Shown one piece after another: positions 25,335-32,431 of a stretch of DNA of 34,954 bases. The translations under genes were made by a program, and so were the position numbers. Positions within the stretch are counted from its first letter, which is position 1. Every line of letters begins with the position of its first letter. The notes under the pieces were generated by a model. It made no database searches. It was not told the DNA's origin and was given only the letters and a program-made list of their open reading frames with translations. Source of the DNA: Cenarchaeum sp. SB0675_bin_21 (GTDB taxonomy: Archaea > Thermoproteota > Nitrososphaeria > Nitrososphaerales > Nitrosopumilaceae); NCBI GenBank assembly GCA_009843815.1, contig VYCS01000045.1:1-34954 (forward strand), written 5' to 3'.

Positions 25335-25519
25335 AACCATAATGCACGAAAAATTATATCGGTTGATCATCTAAATCTGTATACATCTAGAATGATATAT
25401 GGCCAGATGATCAATCTGTACATAAATGAAAATATCTACAGCACATGTTTGTAGTACAATTCGTCGACCTTAGGATGACGTGTAAGATGTCGCATCAACC
25501 GCATTCGCGCCAGAACCCA
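25335..25519. other. Intergenic region downstream of the XPD-like gene
   Basis: About 185 bp between two converging genes. On the minus strand the frame of the helicase continues in register for 27 codons past its TAA before a TAG (about 25439-25441), with protein-like content (ARMRLMRHLTRHPKVDELYY). It may be a tiny ORF from an ATG inside it, or a former C-terminus. The motif TGATCATC/GATGATCA occurs at about 25364 and 25405 in inverted orientation. Confidence 0.3.
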
Positions 25520-27136
25520 TTATGAGAACAAAACATCATGGTATGCAGCAGGTATCATGTCTTTGTTCTGATTTAACAGTGACTGCACAGATGAGTCCAT
25601 CACATATGTGGTGGCATAATCATCACTATCTCGGACACTCCTTCCAAACCCCTGCAGTAATTTTATTATGGTCTGATATATGTACCAACTTCTATTTGCC
25701 TGGGTCTTGGCCTTGACACGTCTATCTCCTAGATATGGGTAGGGACATTTCTCTATAATCTGGAATCTGGACAAGTCTCCCTTGAGATCAATGCCCTGCC
25801 AGAGGGAAGATGACAACAAGACTCCATTGGGCATCTCAGAATGATACTTTAGTACCTCATCTATGGTGGAGTTGTCCTCGTTTTTGCTGTGTGCCAGCTG
25901 TATGCGCCGGGCCTGCTCAGAGCTGAGTCGCTTCTGCAGACTATGACATCTATACTTTGAAGATGTCAGTATGAGTCCACGGGAGTCTGGATGCATAGAC
26001 ATTATCGAGTCTATTACCTTGGCAACTGCAACATCATCAGATTCAGGAGACCTGCTACTCAGACGGGCCACGTTATTAAATCCAATACGACGATTCTGTG
26101 GCAGAAACGGGGATTTTGGTACATCGATAAATCCACAGTCCTGAAAGCCCATAATCCTTGAAAAGTTCTTTTTGTCTATTGTGGCTGACATGTACACTTG
26201 TATCTCTGAGTCGAACAACTCCTTTGTATATCTGGATATGTCCAGGGGTGCGACCGAGACGCGCCGCAACGACCCTTGATTGTCAAACTCGGGCTCCTGC
26301 ATTATAAAGTTCTGAGAGTTTGTTCGTATCTCCCTACTGGCGGCAACTATTCCATCAAGTCGCTGTTCCATACGTTTTTGTGCCATTATCTCTTTTGGAG
26401 TGTTAGGCTTGGAGTTTTGTTGCAGCATATCTTTGTATCCGACCTGTAGGGATTCTAGCAGGTCTAGCATACCGTCTATACTCTCCAACTCAAAATTTTT
26501 TTGATCAAGGCCGGTCTCCATCAGATAACTTCCCCAGACGTCATACCCTATGAACCGAACAACCTCGTTCTCTATGGTGTGGGCTTCATCAAATATTATG
26601 ACCCTTCGATCAACACCTGGCAGATCCGACTGGTATGCCTTTAGATAAAAGTACATTGCATAATTCAGTATAGTTTGGTTGTATGCCAGCCCTGCATCCT
26701 TCTGTTTATAGTATACACATTGCTTGCCATCACCTCGAGGCTCCCTGTACTCGCAACTTGATACTATTTTACCATTCTCCTTTATGATACATCTTCCTTT
26801 ATCACAAGTCAGACCCTTCAAAAGTGCCCGGGCTTTGTCCTCTATGTGACTCTTTTCCATGAGCTGGCGGCACTCAAAGTTGGACTTGCCTTTTATAGAC
26901 TTTAATTCTATAAAGTCGCTCTTGTATTGGTCTTGTAGTAGTTTTGTTGATGTTATAATGAATGCCTCGCCTAGTGTGTCAGCTATGGCTTTTGCTACGT
27001 GACTCTTACCTATTCCTGTGGGGGCTGATATTATAATCTGGGTATGACCGGACTTGATCAGAGACTCTATCTGGCTTAGTATGTATTTTTGGCCCTCTCT
27101 GGGTGTGACACCCTGGCGGAAGTTCTCAACAAACAT
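25520..27136 (-). CDS. XPD/Rad3/DinG-type Fe-S DNA helicase
   Basis: A 538-residue SF2 helicase. Walker A is SAPTGIGKS (residues 38-46) and the DEAH box is at 183-186. Cysteines at 89, 111, 116, 128 and 140 lie between them, where the [4Fe-4S] cluster of XPD-type helicases is ligated. The Arch-type region follows, then the C-terminal helicase domain with GLILTSSKYR, LLSSSLWQGIDLKGD (motif V) and LLQGFGRSVRDSDDYA (motif VI). It unwinds DNA 5'-3' in excision repair. The ATG at 27136 gives the typical short N-terminus with a Q-like motif (PREGQKYIL). Confidence 0.93.
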   Translation of the reverse strand: MFVENFRQGVTPREGQKYILSQIESLIKSGHTQIIISAPTGIGKSHVAKAIADTLGEAFIITSTKLLQDQYKSDFIELKSIKGKSNFECRQLMEKSHIEDKARALLKGLTCDKGRCIIKENGKIVSSCEYREPRGDGKQCVYYKQKDAGLAYNQTILNYAMYFYLKAYQSDLPGVDRRVIIFDEAHTIENEVVRFIGYDVWGSYLMETGLDQKNFELESIDGMLDLLESLQVGYKDMLQQNSKPNTPKEIMAQKRMEQRLDGIVAASREIRTNSQNFIMQEPEFDNQGSLRRVSVAPLDISRYTKELFDSEIQVYMSATIDKKNFSRIMGFQDCGFIDVPKSPFLPQNRRIGFNNVARLSSRSPESDDVAVAKVIDSIMSMHPDSRGLILTSSKYRCHSLQKRLSSEQARRIQLAHSKNEDNSTIDEVLKYHSEMPNGVLLSSSLWQGIDLKGDLSRFQIIEKCPYPYLGDRRVKAKTQANRSWYIYQTIIKLLQGFGRSVRDSDDYATTYVMDSSVQSLLNQNKDMIPAAYHDVLFS

Positions 27137-27272
27137 TATTGAAGTGTCATGGTTGTGAAATATAACCTATTGGCGGTAATCTTGGGTTCTTGTGGCTTGG
27201 TATGTTACATGCAGATATGTAGCTCTGCATCTTGAGTGTCTTTGTTGTTATAATGTGTGGCGGTTTTCTATA

Positions 27273-27280
27273 ATTTGTAA
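27273..27280 (+). repeat. Left copy of 8-bp target duplication
   Basis: ATTTGTAA immediately left of the element, identical to 28751-28758 immediately right of it. A perfect direct duplication flanking inverted repeats is the mark of a transposition with staggered cuts 8 bp apart. Confidence 0.85.
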
Positions 27281-27302
27281 GGGAATTATATACAAAAGTA
27301 CA
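27281..27302 (+). repeat. Left terminal inverted repeat
   Basis: A 22-bp sequence starting GGGAATTATATAC and ending AAAAGTACA. It is the reverse complement of 28729-28750 apart from one base (A/G at the twelfth to thirteenth position). The tnpB stop codon (27286-27288) and its last four to five codons lie within this repeat. Confidence 0.88.
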
Positions 27303-28641
27303 CAGCCCCGGCTGCACACTCAAGCCTTTTCTGACGACCTTGTTGTATAGAACGGAGCATGGCGGGTGTTGGTTTGTAGCCCTCCTTATGCCCCGGCCGT
27401 CTTAGGACGACCTTCCCAGCCGCCCGATGCAAAATATTCCAGGCGGCATTAATATCCGCGTGGAATACCCTGGTACAATTAGTGCAAATGAATTTGTCGC
27501 GCGTGATACGCGACTCTGAGTCTACGTGTCCGCACATATGGCACGTCTGGCTCGTATATTTGGCCATCACCCCGCATAGCGGAATTCCCTCCCTCTCACA
27601 TCGCTGCGCCAACTTCCTTAGAAACTCACCAAGTCTGTTCTCCCGCATGGAGCGATTCATGGCGCGTTTGTAATTCCCGCCATGTGTAGTCATGTCCTGT
27701 ATAGATAATATCTCGGCTATGATGGCATCCGCACCTTGTACGATATATGATACCGTCTGGTTTATGGTGTTTACGGCGATGCCATCAGCCTTCCTGTATA
27801 ATTGCTTTATTTGGTAGTTTAAAACACACCACTTCCGGCCATGCCGTACCTTGTGGTCGCGTATACTCTTGAGAGCGTCTATCTCCCGCAGTATTTCTCT
27901 GTGGCGCGTGTTGTGTATTGTGACATTGCCGTTTGTGTCAACAGTGACTGCCAAGTGCTTACCTCCCACATCCACACCCCGTACTACACCCGTATTACGG
28001 TGCGGCTTTACCGGTTCATGCACTGCGATATGTAATTCAAACATGTGGTCGGACGGCTTTGTATGCTTGTCCACCCGTTTGGTGACATCAACTATCTTGA
28101 ATGACCGCATATCCAATGATGTATTGATTGGCTTGGCGGTCTTTACTATACCATATCCGGGTATTCGTACAGTATGATCATCCTTCCGTACAGGTGGGTT
28201 TGCGCAACTAAGTATGATACGGCCGTCTTTACGGCGGTATGGAGCGTGGTTGGAGTTATCATCCATAACTCTTCTACATGCGATGGAGGCATCCTGTATG
28301 GCGCCACGGCCAAACGATACAGGACATTCGCGCAGCCATGTATGTTTGGCGCGCCACTTCGTAAGCTGTTTATACATGCCGTACTTTAGTCTCCTCTTTG
28401 ATGGACCAAAGTCATATACCTGGTAGTAATCGTCCAGTGTACTGGATGTAAAACTATCTAGTGTGTTTGGTAGTTTGAATGGCTGCAGGATATCAACTAC
28501 CACCCTCTCCATATATTCGCCATCAAACAAATACTCTGAAACGGCGCGGTTGTACACATACCGTGTAACATGGCCCATGCGGTGCGCCCACTCTACAAAC
28601 AACTTATCCCTTCGCAATGGTACCTTGACTATCCGTATCAT
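27286..28641 (-). CDS. tnpB: TnpB-like RNA-guided RuvC nuclease (OrfB)
   Basis: A 451-residue OrfB/TnpB protein with an intact active site. RuvC-I Asp is D224 (GVDVGGKHLAV), RuvC-II Glu is E310 (AIIAEILSIQDM) and RuvC-III Asp is D396 (FHADINAAWNI). The zinc ribbon is C367/C370 (TCHMCG) and C386/C389 (CTNC). The N-terminal wedge region is present. TnpB proteins cut DNA under guidance of an omega-RNA made from the 3' end of the gene. A TATA-like TTTAA (about 28664-28668) lies 26 bp upstream of the ATG. The C-terminal codons run into the left inverted repeat. A GC-rich hairpin CAGCC-CC-GGCTG at 27303-27314 sits just inside that repeat and could belong to the guide-RNA scaffold. Confidence 0.95.
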   Translation of the reverse strand: MIRIVKVPLRRDKLFVEWAHRMGHVTRYVYNRAVSEYLFDGEYMERVVVDILQPFKLPNTLDSFTSSTLDDYYQVYDFGPSKRRLKYGMYKQLTKWRAKHTWLRECPVSFGRGAIQDASIACRRVMDDNSNHAPYRRKDGRIILSCANPPVRKDDHTVRIPGYGIVKTAKPINTSLDMRSFKIVDVTKRVDKHTKPSDHMFELHIAVHEPVKPHRNTGVVRGVDVGGKHLAVTVDTNGNVTIHNTRHREILREIDALKSIRDHKVRHGRKWCVLNYQIKQLYRKADGIAVNTINQTVSYIVQGADAIIAEILSIQDMTTHGGNYKRAMNRSMRENRLGEFLRKLAQRCEREGIPLCGVMAKYTSQTCHMCGHVDSESRITRDKFICTNCTRVFHADINAAWNILHRAAGKVVLRRPGHKEGYKPTPAMLRSIQQGRQKRLECAAGAVYFCI

Positions 28642-28728
28642 AATGTGTAATACGGTATTGTGGTATTTAAGGGGATTGATGTATCACGAAATCTGTGTTG
28701 GGTCAACATTGACTCTCAAAACAGAGAC

Positions 28729-28750
28729 TGTACTTTTGTATGTAATTCCC
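28729..28750 (-). repeat. Right terminal inverted repeat
   Basis: TGTACTTTTGTATGTAATTC plus CC, the inverted partner of 27281-27302 with one mismatch. It lies about 88 bp upstream of the tnpB ATG. Confidence 0.88.
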
Positions 28751-28758
28751 ATTTGTAA
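28751..28758 (+). repeat. Right copy of 8-bp target duplication
   Basis: ATTTGTAA, identical to 27273-27280. The match stops at eight bases: the next outer base differs on both sides. Confidence 0.85.
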
Positions 28759-28846
28759 CTGTCTTGTTATACTGCGCTACAATAATACCCGTCATTATTA
28801 TAGTAAAACCGAATAAACTATAACAAATAATCGTATACTGAACCAA

Positions 28847-28974
28847 GGTTCTTGTGCAAACGCGGGTATTTCCCGATGCGCACCTTACATGTCATGCCAG
28901 GAAACGATGGTGCGTGCAGCGCCCCGCCCTCTGCTCGATGCTTGATGGTTCACAGGGGAGCTGACACAAGAACC
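28847..28974. ncRNA. Candidate 128-nt structured RNA
   Basis: The gap 28751-29059 has no supported gene but a locally GC-rich block. It is closed by a perfect 10-bp inverted repeat, GGTTCTTGTG (28847-28856) with CACAAGAACC (28965-28974). Inside are a hairpin CGGG/CCCG (28863-28866/28872-28875), a stem CGCACC/GGTGCG (28879-28884/28909-28914) and a CCCT/AGGG stem near 28928/28954. A closing stem around several hairpins, standing out from AT-rich flanks, suggests a folded RNA. I checked for 5S rRNA, SRP and tRNA hallmarks and did not find convincing ones. The strand is unknown. Confidence 0.38.
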
Positions 28975-29059
28975 CTCCGCATCCAGGCGCAAAACACCTG
29001 CATTTGCACGCGAATCTAATCTTGCAAGCATTAATTAGCTGATTGTAAACTATTGTAGT

Positions 29060-29428
29060 ATGATGCTGACTATACACTGTGATGATGTCAAGTCCATACG
29101 GCATGAGCTGGCAGTATATGTCTCTGATCAGATAGGTGCCATTCCCACACTAAAGACATCTGAATTTATACTCTCTCCTGTGGATGATGAACCCATCGAC
29201 AAAGATTTGGCGGTGACCGCAATACGTGAATATTTAGAATCACTGGGAGAGATTCATAACTTTGATGTCGTTCCTGTACAGAATGAAATCTTCATAAGAT
29301 CCATTGCCGGTAAGAGATTGGAGCGTGGCTCTAAGTCGGATCCGGGCATGTTTTCGTGCCCACACTGTGGGTTTTTAACCAAATATGAGGAAGAGTATCA
29401 CATACACACAAGAATCCACTATTTGTGA
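29060..29428 (+). CDS. Small protein with C-terminal C2H2 zinc finger
   Basis: A 122-residue protein. The first 90 residues form an unrecognised alpha/beta domain (LTIHCDDVKSIRHELAVYVS at the N-terminus). The C-terminus is a single classical C2H2 finger, CPHC, then FLTKYEEEYHIHTRIHYL with His at the end. Adjacent ATGs at 29060 and 29063 are both possible starts. Such single-finger proteins in archaea are often small DNA- or RNA-binding factors. Its 3' end overlaps the converging 83-residue gene by 10 bp. Confidence 0.75.
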   Translation: MMLTIHCDDVKSIRHELAVYVSDQIGAIPTLKTSEFILSPVDDEPIDKDLAVTAIREYLESLGEIHNFDVVPVQNEIFIRSIAGKRLERGSKSDPGMFSCPHCGFLTKYEEEYHIHTRIHYL

Positions 29429-29670
29429 GCATCTTTTTTCAGCGCATTGCAATACTCTTTGAGCATCTCTTCTATGTTCACTGTATCACTATTCTTTACC
29501 TTTTCGACCAAAACCGGCTCGGCTATCTCATAACAGTTTAAAAATTTCTGCTCATCTACAAAGAATAATAGAATGACATCTTTGTATATGCAGTGGTATA
29601 TTTGCTCTGGCTCCATCAGTTCGGGTTTGATCTTTGGCCCCTCATCATCTACCGTAACTGCATCGCTCAC
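29419..29670 (-). CDS. 83-residue acidic protein, unknown function
   Basis: Begins MSDAVTVDDEGPKIKPELME and contains IYHCIYKDVILLFFVDEQKF, then a helical Lys/Glu-rich C-terminus. It is a compact, protein-like sequence with no recognised family. It converges with the C2H2 gene, overlapping by 10 bp, and diverges from the membrane protein gene at 29847 across a 176-bp AT-rich spacer that must hold both promoters. Confidence 0.62.
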   Translation of the reverse strand: MSDAVTVDDEGPKIKPELMEPEQIYHCIYKDVILLFFVDEQKFLNCYEIAEPVLVEKVKNSDTVNIEEMLKEYCNALKKDAHK

Positions 29671-29846
29671 ACTCAGTCATCATTATCTGCTGAATATAAG
29701 TTCCACCAGGTAGATGTAGCGTATATGAGATGGCAGAATCATCATATTGTTGCAGATTTTTGGACAAGCCATTTACGCCCAATTATTAGTTACGTACCAA
29801 TCTCCAAAATCAACAACCCTTATTTCTCTATTATATGTGATATTGT

Positions 29847-30323
29847 ATGATGATTGCGATTATACGAATGGTCTTTACTCCCAAATATCTGGCAATGTCT
29901 GTTGCCATCACCGGTGTGATGTTGTTTGGTCTGTTACTCCTCTCTGAGTTTCTGTTTCTTGAGCCATATGTGATAGGGCACATTCCACCTGGTACTGAGG
30001 TTGGGTTTATTCTTATAGTGTTGATATCTACACTATCTGGATTTGTTATACCCATGAACATATACCGAATTGCCATGCTACAGACATCCAAAACCAAGAT
30101 GGGTCGAGGTCTTGTGGGTACAATAATTGGAACGGCGGCGGGTGCCTGCGGTTGTGGACCTGTAGGGTTTGCCATAATATCTACCTTTGGCAGCGTGGGT
30201 AGTGCAGCATCATCGTTTCTTACCAACTATGAGATTCCAATTCGTATAGCTGCAGTCTGTGTGTTGGCGCTTACAATATACACCACACATCGCTCGCTAA
30301 AGACAGAGTGCTCTTTGGAATGA
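29847..30323 (+). CDS. Small polytopic membrane protein, unknown function
   Basis: About 158 residues with four predicted membrane helices: around residues 13-35, 50-70, 85-105 (GTIIGTAAGACGCGPVGFAI) and 130-148. The Gly/Cys-rich ACGCGPVG turn followed by STFGSVGSAASSFLTNYEIP is distinctive and may be a functional loop. I do not assign a family. The stop overlaps the Nre start (ATGA), so the two genes are probably co-transcribed. Confidence 0.72.
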   Translation: MMIAIIRMVFTPKYLAMSVAITGVMLFGLLLLSEFLFLEPYVIGHIPPGTEVGFILIVLISTLSGFVIPMNIYRIAMLQTSKTKMGRGLVGTIIGTAAGACGCGPVGFAIISTFGSVGSAASSFLTNYEIPIRIAAVCVLALTIYTTHRSLKTECSLE

Positions 30324-31480
30324 TAACCACATCCAGAGATGCCAGGTTGGCAGCACTAGAGAGATGGAACAAGATGCTCTCTAATAATCCAGGTTTATTC
30401 TCATCAAATAATATACAGGGATCAAGTCCACCATCAGTATTTGTGGGGTCTTATGGGTATCCACATGTATTGGCAGGACCACTGGTTCCGCCAAAGTTTG
30501 GCGATACGTCAATACTGGACTCGCCGGAGAGTTGGACCGGCAGACCAATCTCGGATATAATACAGTATAGAATGAATCTGGTTCGAGGGATAAAGAGTGT
30601 ACCTGCAAAGGTGACAACCTCAAGATATGTAGAGGACTTGCAAGACTTGGCAATGGGTGGTTCTCCCACCGATGCAGACATTACATTTTCAGGATCCCTG
30701 CGCGGAGTTGGTCTGGCCGATGGTCACAGCGCCCCGTATGGACCTGCTGGAAAGATTCAAGAGTCGCACATATCAAACATCACTCCAGATAAGAGAATAC
30801 AGAGGTGCTACTATGATACGGACCTTAAAGCATCTGAAGCCATCACACACCTGTACCGAACCGGGACCAGCATATCCAGCATACAAAAATGCTTCAGCGT
30901 TGGCATGTTTGGCACAGAGCGCCGACTGGTCCCCACAAAGTGGAGCATAACTGCCACAGATGATATTATATCCAAACATATGATACAGAAGATACAAGAG
31001 TACCATATGATAGACTCGCATCGCGTATTTGCATTCGCCCACATGGGAAACTCATACTCGGTTATTATTTGGCCCCGCCGGTGGGCGTTTGGGTTTTCAG
31101 AGGCGTGGTTTGTTGATGGTAATGCATTATTTGGCTCGGACTGCGAGTTGGGCAGAGGTTTTGTAGGTCCGCCAAATACTGCGGGCGCATACTATGCCGC
31201 CAGATTGGCGGTTGCCGAGTACATGGAGCAGAACCAGTTTCAGGGTGGCGCCGTAGTCATCCGGGAGATCTCTCCAGACTACTCCATACCCGTTGGAGTC
31301 TGGCAGGTTCGAGAAGGCATACGGGCGGCTTTGCAGAGTGATTGCACAATCTGCCACTCCATGGATGAGTCATGGAATGTGTCGTGTAGTAGAATGAGCA
31401 TACCAAAGGATGCATGGCAGTCTCAGGAAGGTATATCCAGAGTAGTTCGACAAAAGACCATATCAGACTACATACTGTAG
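30320..31480 (+). CDS. nre: Archaeal DNA repair protein, Nre family
   Basis: A 386-residue protein with the Nre N-terminal signature PSVFVGSYGYPHVLAGPLVP followed by GDTSILDSPESW and a basic RMNLVRG. A large C-terminal domain (IIWPRRWAFGFSEAWF, QGGAVVIREISPDY) follows. Nre proteins take part in archaeal DNA damage tolerance and bind PCNA. The extreme C-terminus RQKTISDYIL fits a PCNA-interacting (PIP) box. The Cys-rich zinc motif found at the N-terminus of some Nre proteins is not present here. I chose the ATG at 30320, which overlaps the upstream stop; a GTG at 30308 is in frame. Confidence 0.85.
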   Translation: MITTSRDARLAALERWNKMLSNNPGLFSSNNIQGSSPPSVFVGSYGYPHVLAGPLVPPKFGDTSILDSPESWTGRPISDIIQYRMNLVRGIKSVPAKVTTSRYVEDLQDLAMGGSPTDADITFSGSLRGVGLADGHSAPYGPAGKIQESHISNITPDKRIQRCYYDTDLKASEAITHLYRTGTSISSIQKCFSVGMFGTERRLVPTKWSITATDDIISKHMIQKIQEYHMIDSHRVFAFAHMGNSYSVIIWPRRWAFGFSEAWFVDGNALFGSDCELGRGFVGPPNTAGAYYAARLAVAEYMEQNQFQGGAVVIREISPDYSIPVGVWQVREGIRAALQSDCTICHSMDESWNVSCSRMSIPKDAWQSQEGISRVVRQKTISDYIL

Positions 31481-31510
31481 TTTTTATTGATATAGCCAAA
31501 TTATTCATAT

Positions 31511-32431
31511 GTGCAACATGCAATGATGCTTGGCATTGGAGTAGCGGCATCTCCCATACTATTTGCCCTGGCCGCATACCCGGACAGCTTCAGTTTGAGT
31601 TGGAATCAGGGACGGGGCGGCTTTCTATTTGCGCTGGTATTTTTGGTTGCTGAATTGATTGGGTTGCGGTTGGCGCCCTCAATCAAACGCGTCATGCTGT
31701 CAATACCCATCGCAGGTGCAGTCATCATATATCTGATAGTGATGGAGTCTGGATTTCAGGATGTATTGACAGCTACTGCACCTGAGTACGGCGTACAGTT
31801 GGTATACTCTTGGATATGGATGTGGGACTTTGTAGTGATGTCGCTGTTTTTAACAGCGGTCTTTGTGCTATACTTTGGCAAAAGATGGATTCGGATAGCG
31901 CCTGCAGCACCCATGTTTTTGGGCGGCAGCGCAGTCATACTATCACTGGATGCATTCTTTCCATACGACACGTTAGGACCTCTACAGTATGTGGTACCAT
32001 ATCTGGTACAAGCCAATGTGGGACTGATACAGTTGTTGGATCTTGGTACTGCGACTGCCCGTGACAACATAATGTTTCTTCGTGGGGACCATGGCCCCAT
32101 GGTACTGCAGGTCTTTTGGCCTTCTGCAGGTGTGCACAGTGTCATTATATACTCGCTGGTTATGGGTGCATTTCTGTTAAAGATGAACATACCTCGTAAT
32201 CGCAAGGCCATCTACTTTGGCTTGGGCATACTGGGTACGATAGTTGTCAATATGATTCGAATATTTTCACTGTCATGGTATGCCTTGAAGGTTACAGCAG
32301 ACCCGCAACGGTGGGAGGAGTTCCATTCGGTGGCCGGCGAGATAATGTTTCTACCTTGGCTGTTTGTGTTTCTATTTATAGTGATGATTGTTGAGACACG
32401 ACGCGTGCGCAAAGTTAAAAATAATTCCTAA
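31511..32431 (+). CDS. Archaeosortase/exosortase-family membrane protein
   Basis: A 306-residue protein with about eight membrane helices. The exosortase-like core is visible in the last third: FWPSAGVHSVIIYSLVMGAF, IVVNMIRIFSLSWYALK and EEFHSVAGEIMFLPW. In the superfamily these regions supply the catalytic Cys, Arg and His; here the positions are Ser205, Arg250 and His272. Such enzymes process C-terminal anchors of surface proteins. Start GTG 31511 is given; ATGs at 31523 and 31526 are alternatives. The end overlaps the converging polymerase gene by 17 bp. The Ser replacement may be a family feature of thaumarchaeal members. Confidence 0.8.
   Translation: MQHAMMLGIGVAASPILFALAAYPDSFSLSWNQGRGGFLFALVFLVAELIGLRLAPSIKRVMLSIPIAGAVIIYLIVMESGFQDVLTATAPEYGVQLVYSWIWMWDFVVMSLFLTAVFVLYFGKRWIRIAPAAPMFLGGSAVILSLDAFFPYDTLGPLQYVVPYLVQANVGLIQLLDLGTATARDNIMFLRGDHGPMVLQVFWPSAGVHSVIIYSLVMGAFLLKMNIPRNRKAIYFGLGILGTIVVNMIRIFSLSWYALKVTADPQRWEEFHSVAGEIMFLPWLFVFLFIVMIVETRRVRKVKNNS

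Larger units (their letters stand above)
27281..28750. mobile_element. 1470-bp TIR/TSD-bounded element carrying only tnpB
   Basis: The element runs from GGGAATTATATACAAAAGTA at its left end to the inverted counterpart at its right end. It has 22-bp terminal inverted repeats matching at 21 of 22 positions and an 8-bp direct duplication ATTTGTAA outside both ends. The only gene is tnpB (27286-28641, minus). There is no tnpA-type tyrosine transposase, serine resolvase or DDE transposase inside. About 109 bp lie between the tnpB start and the right end; they include an imperfect stem-loop (TCTGTGTTG 28692-28700 with CAAAACAGA 28717-28725, and an inner GTCAA/TTGAC). Typical TnpB carriers (IS200/IS605, IS607) lack inverted repeats and target duplications, so mobilisation in trans by a DDE transposase is likely. 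Confidence 0.88.

Noticed and set aside
27286-28641. Standard IS605 element with tnpA
   Set aside because: No tyrosine transposase (tnpA) or serine recombinase frame was found on either side, and the element has inverted repeats and a target duplication.
28847-28974. Identity as 5S rRNA or SRP RNA
   Set aside because: Length and multibranch shape first suggested 5S, and a GTCA...GGAAA...GCAGC string faintly recalls SRP helix 8. The conserved 5S loop sequences and the exact SRP loop and spacing are absent on both strands.
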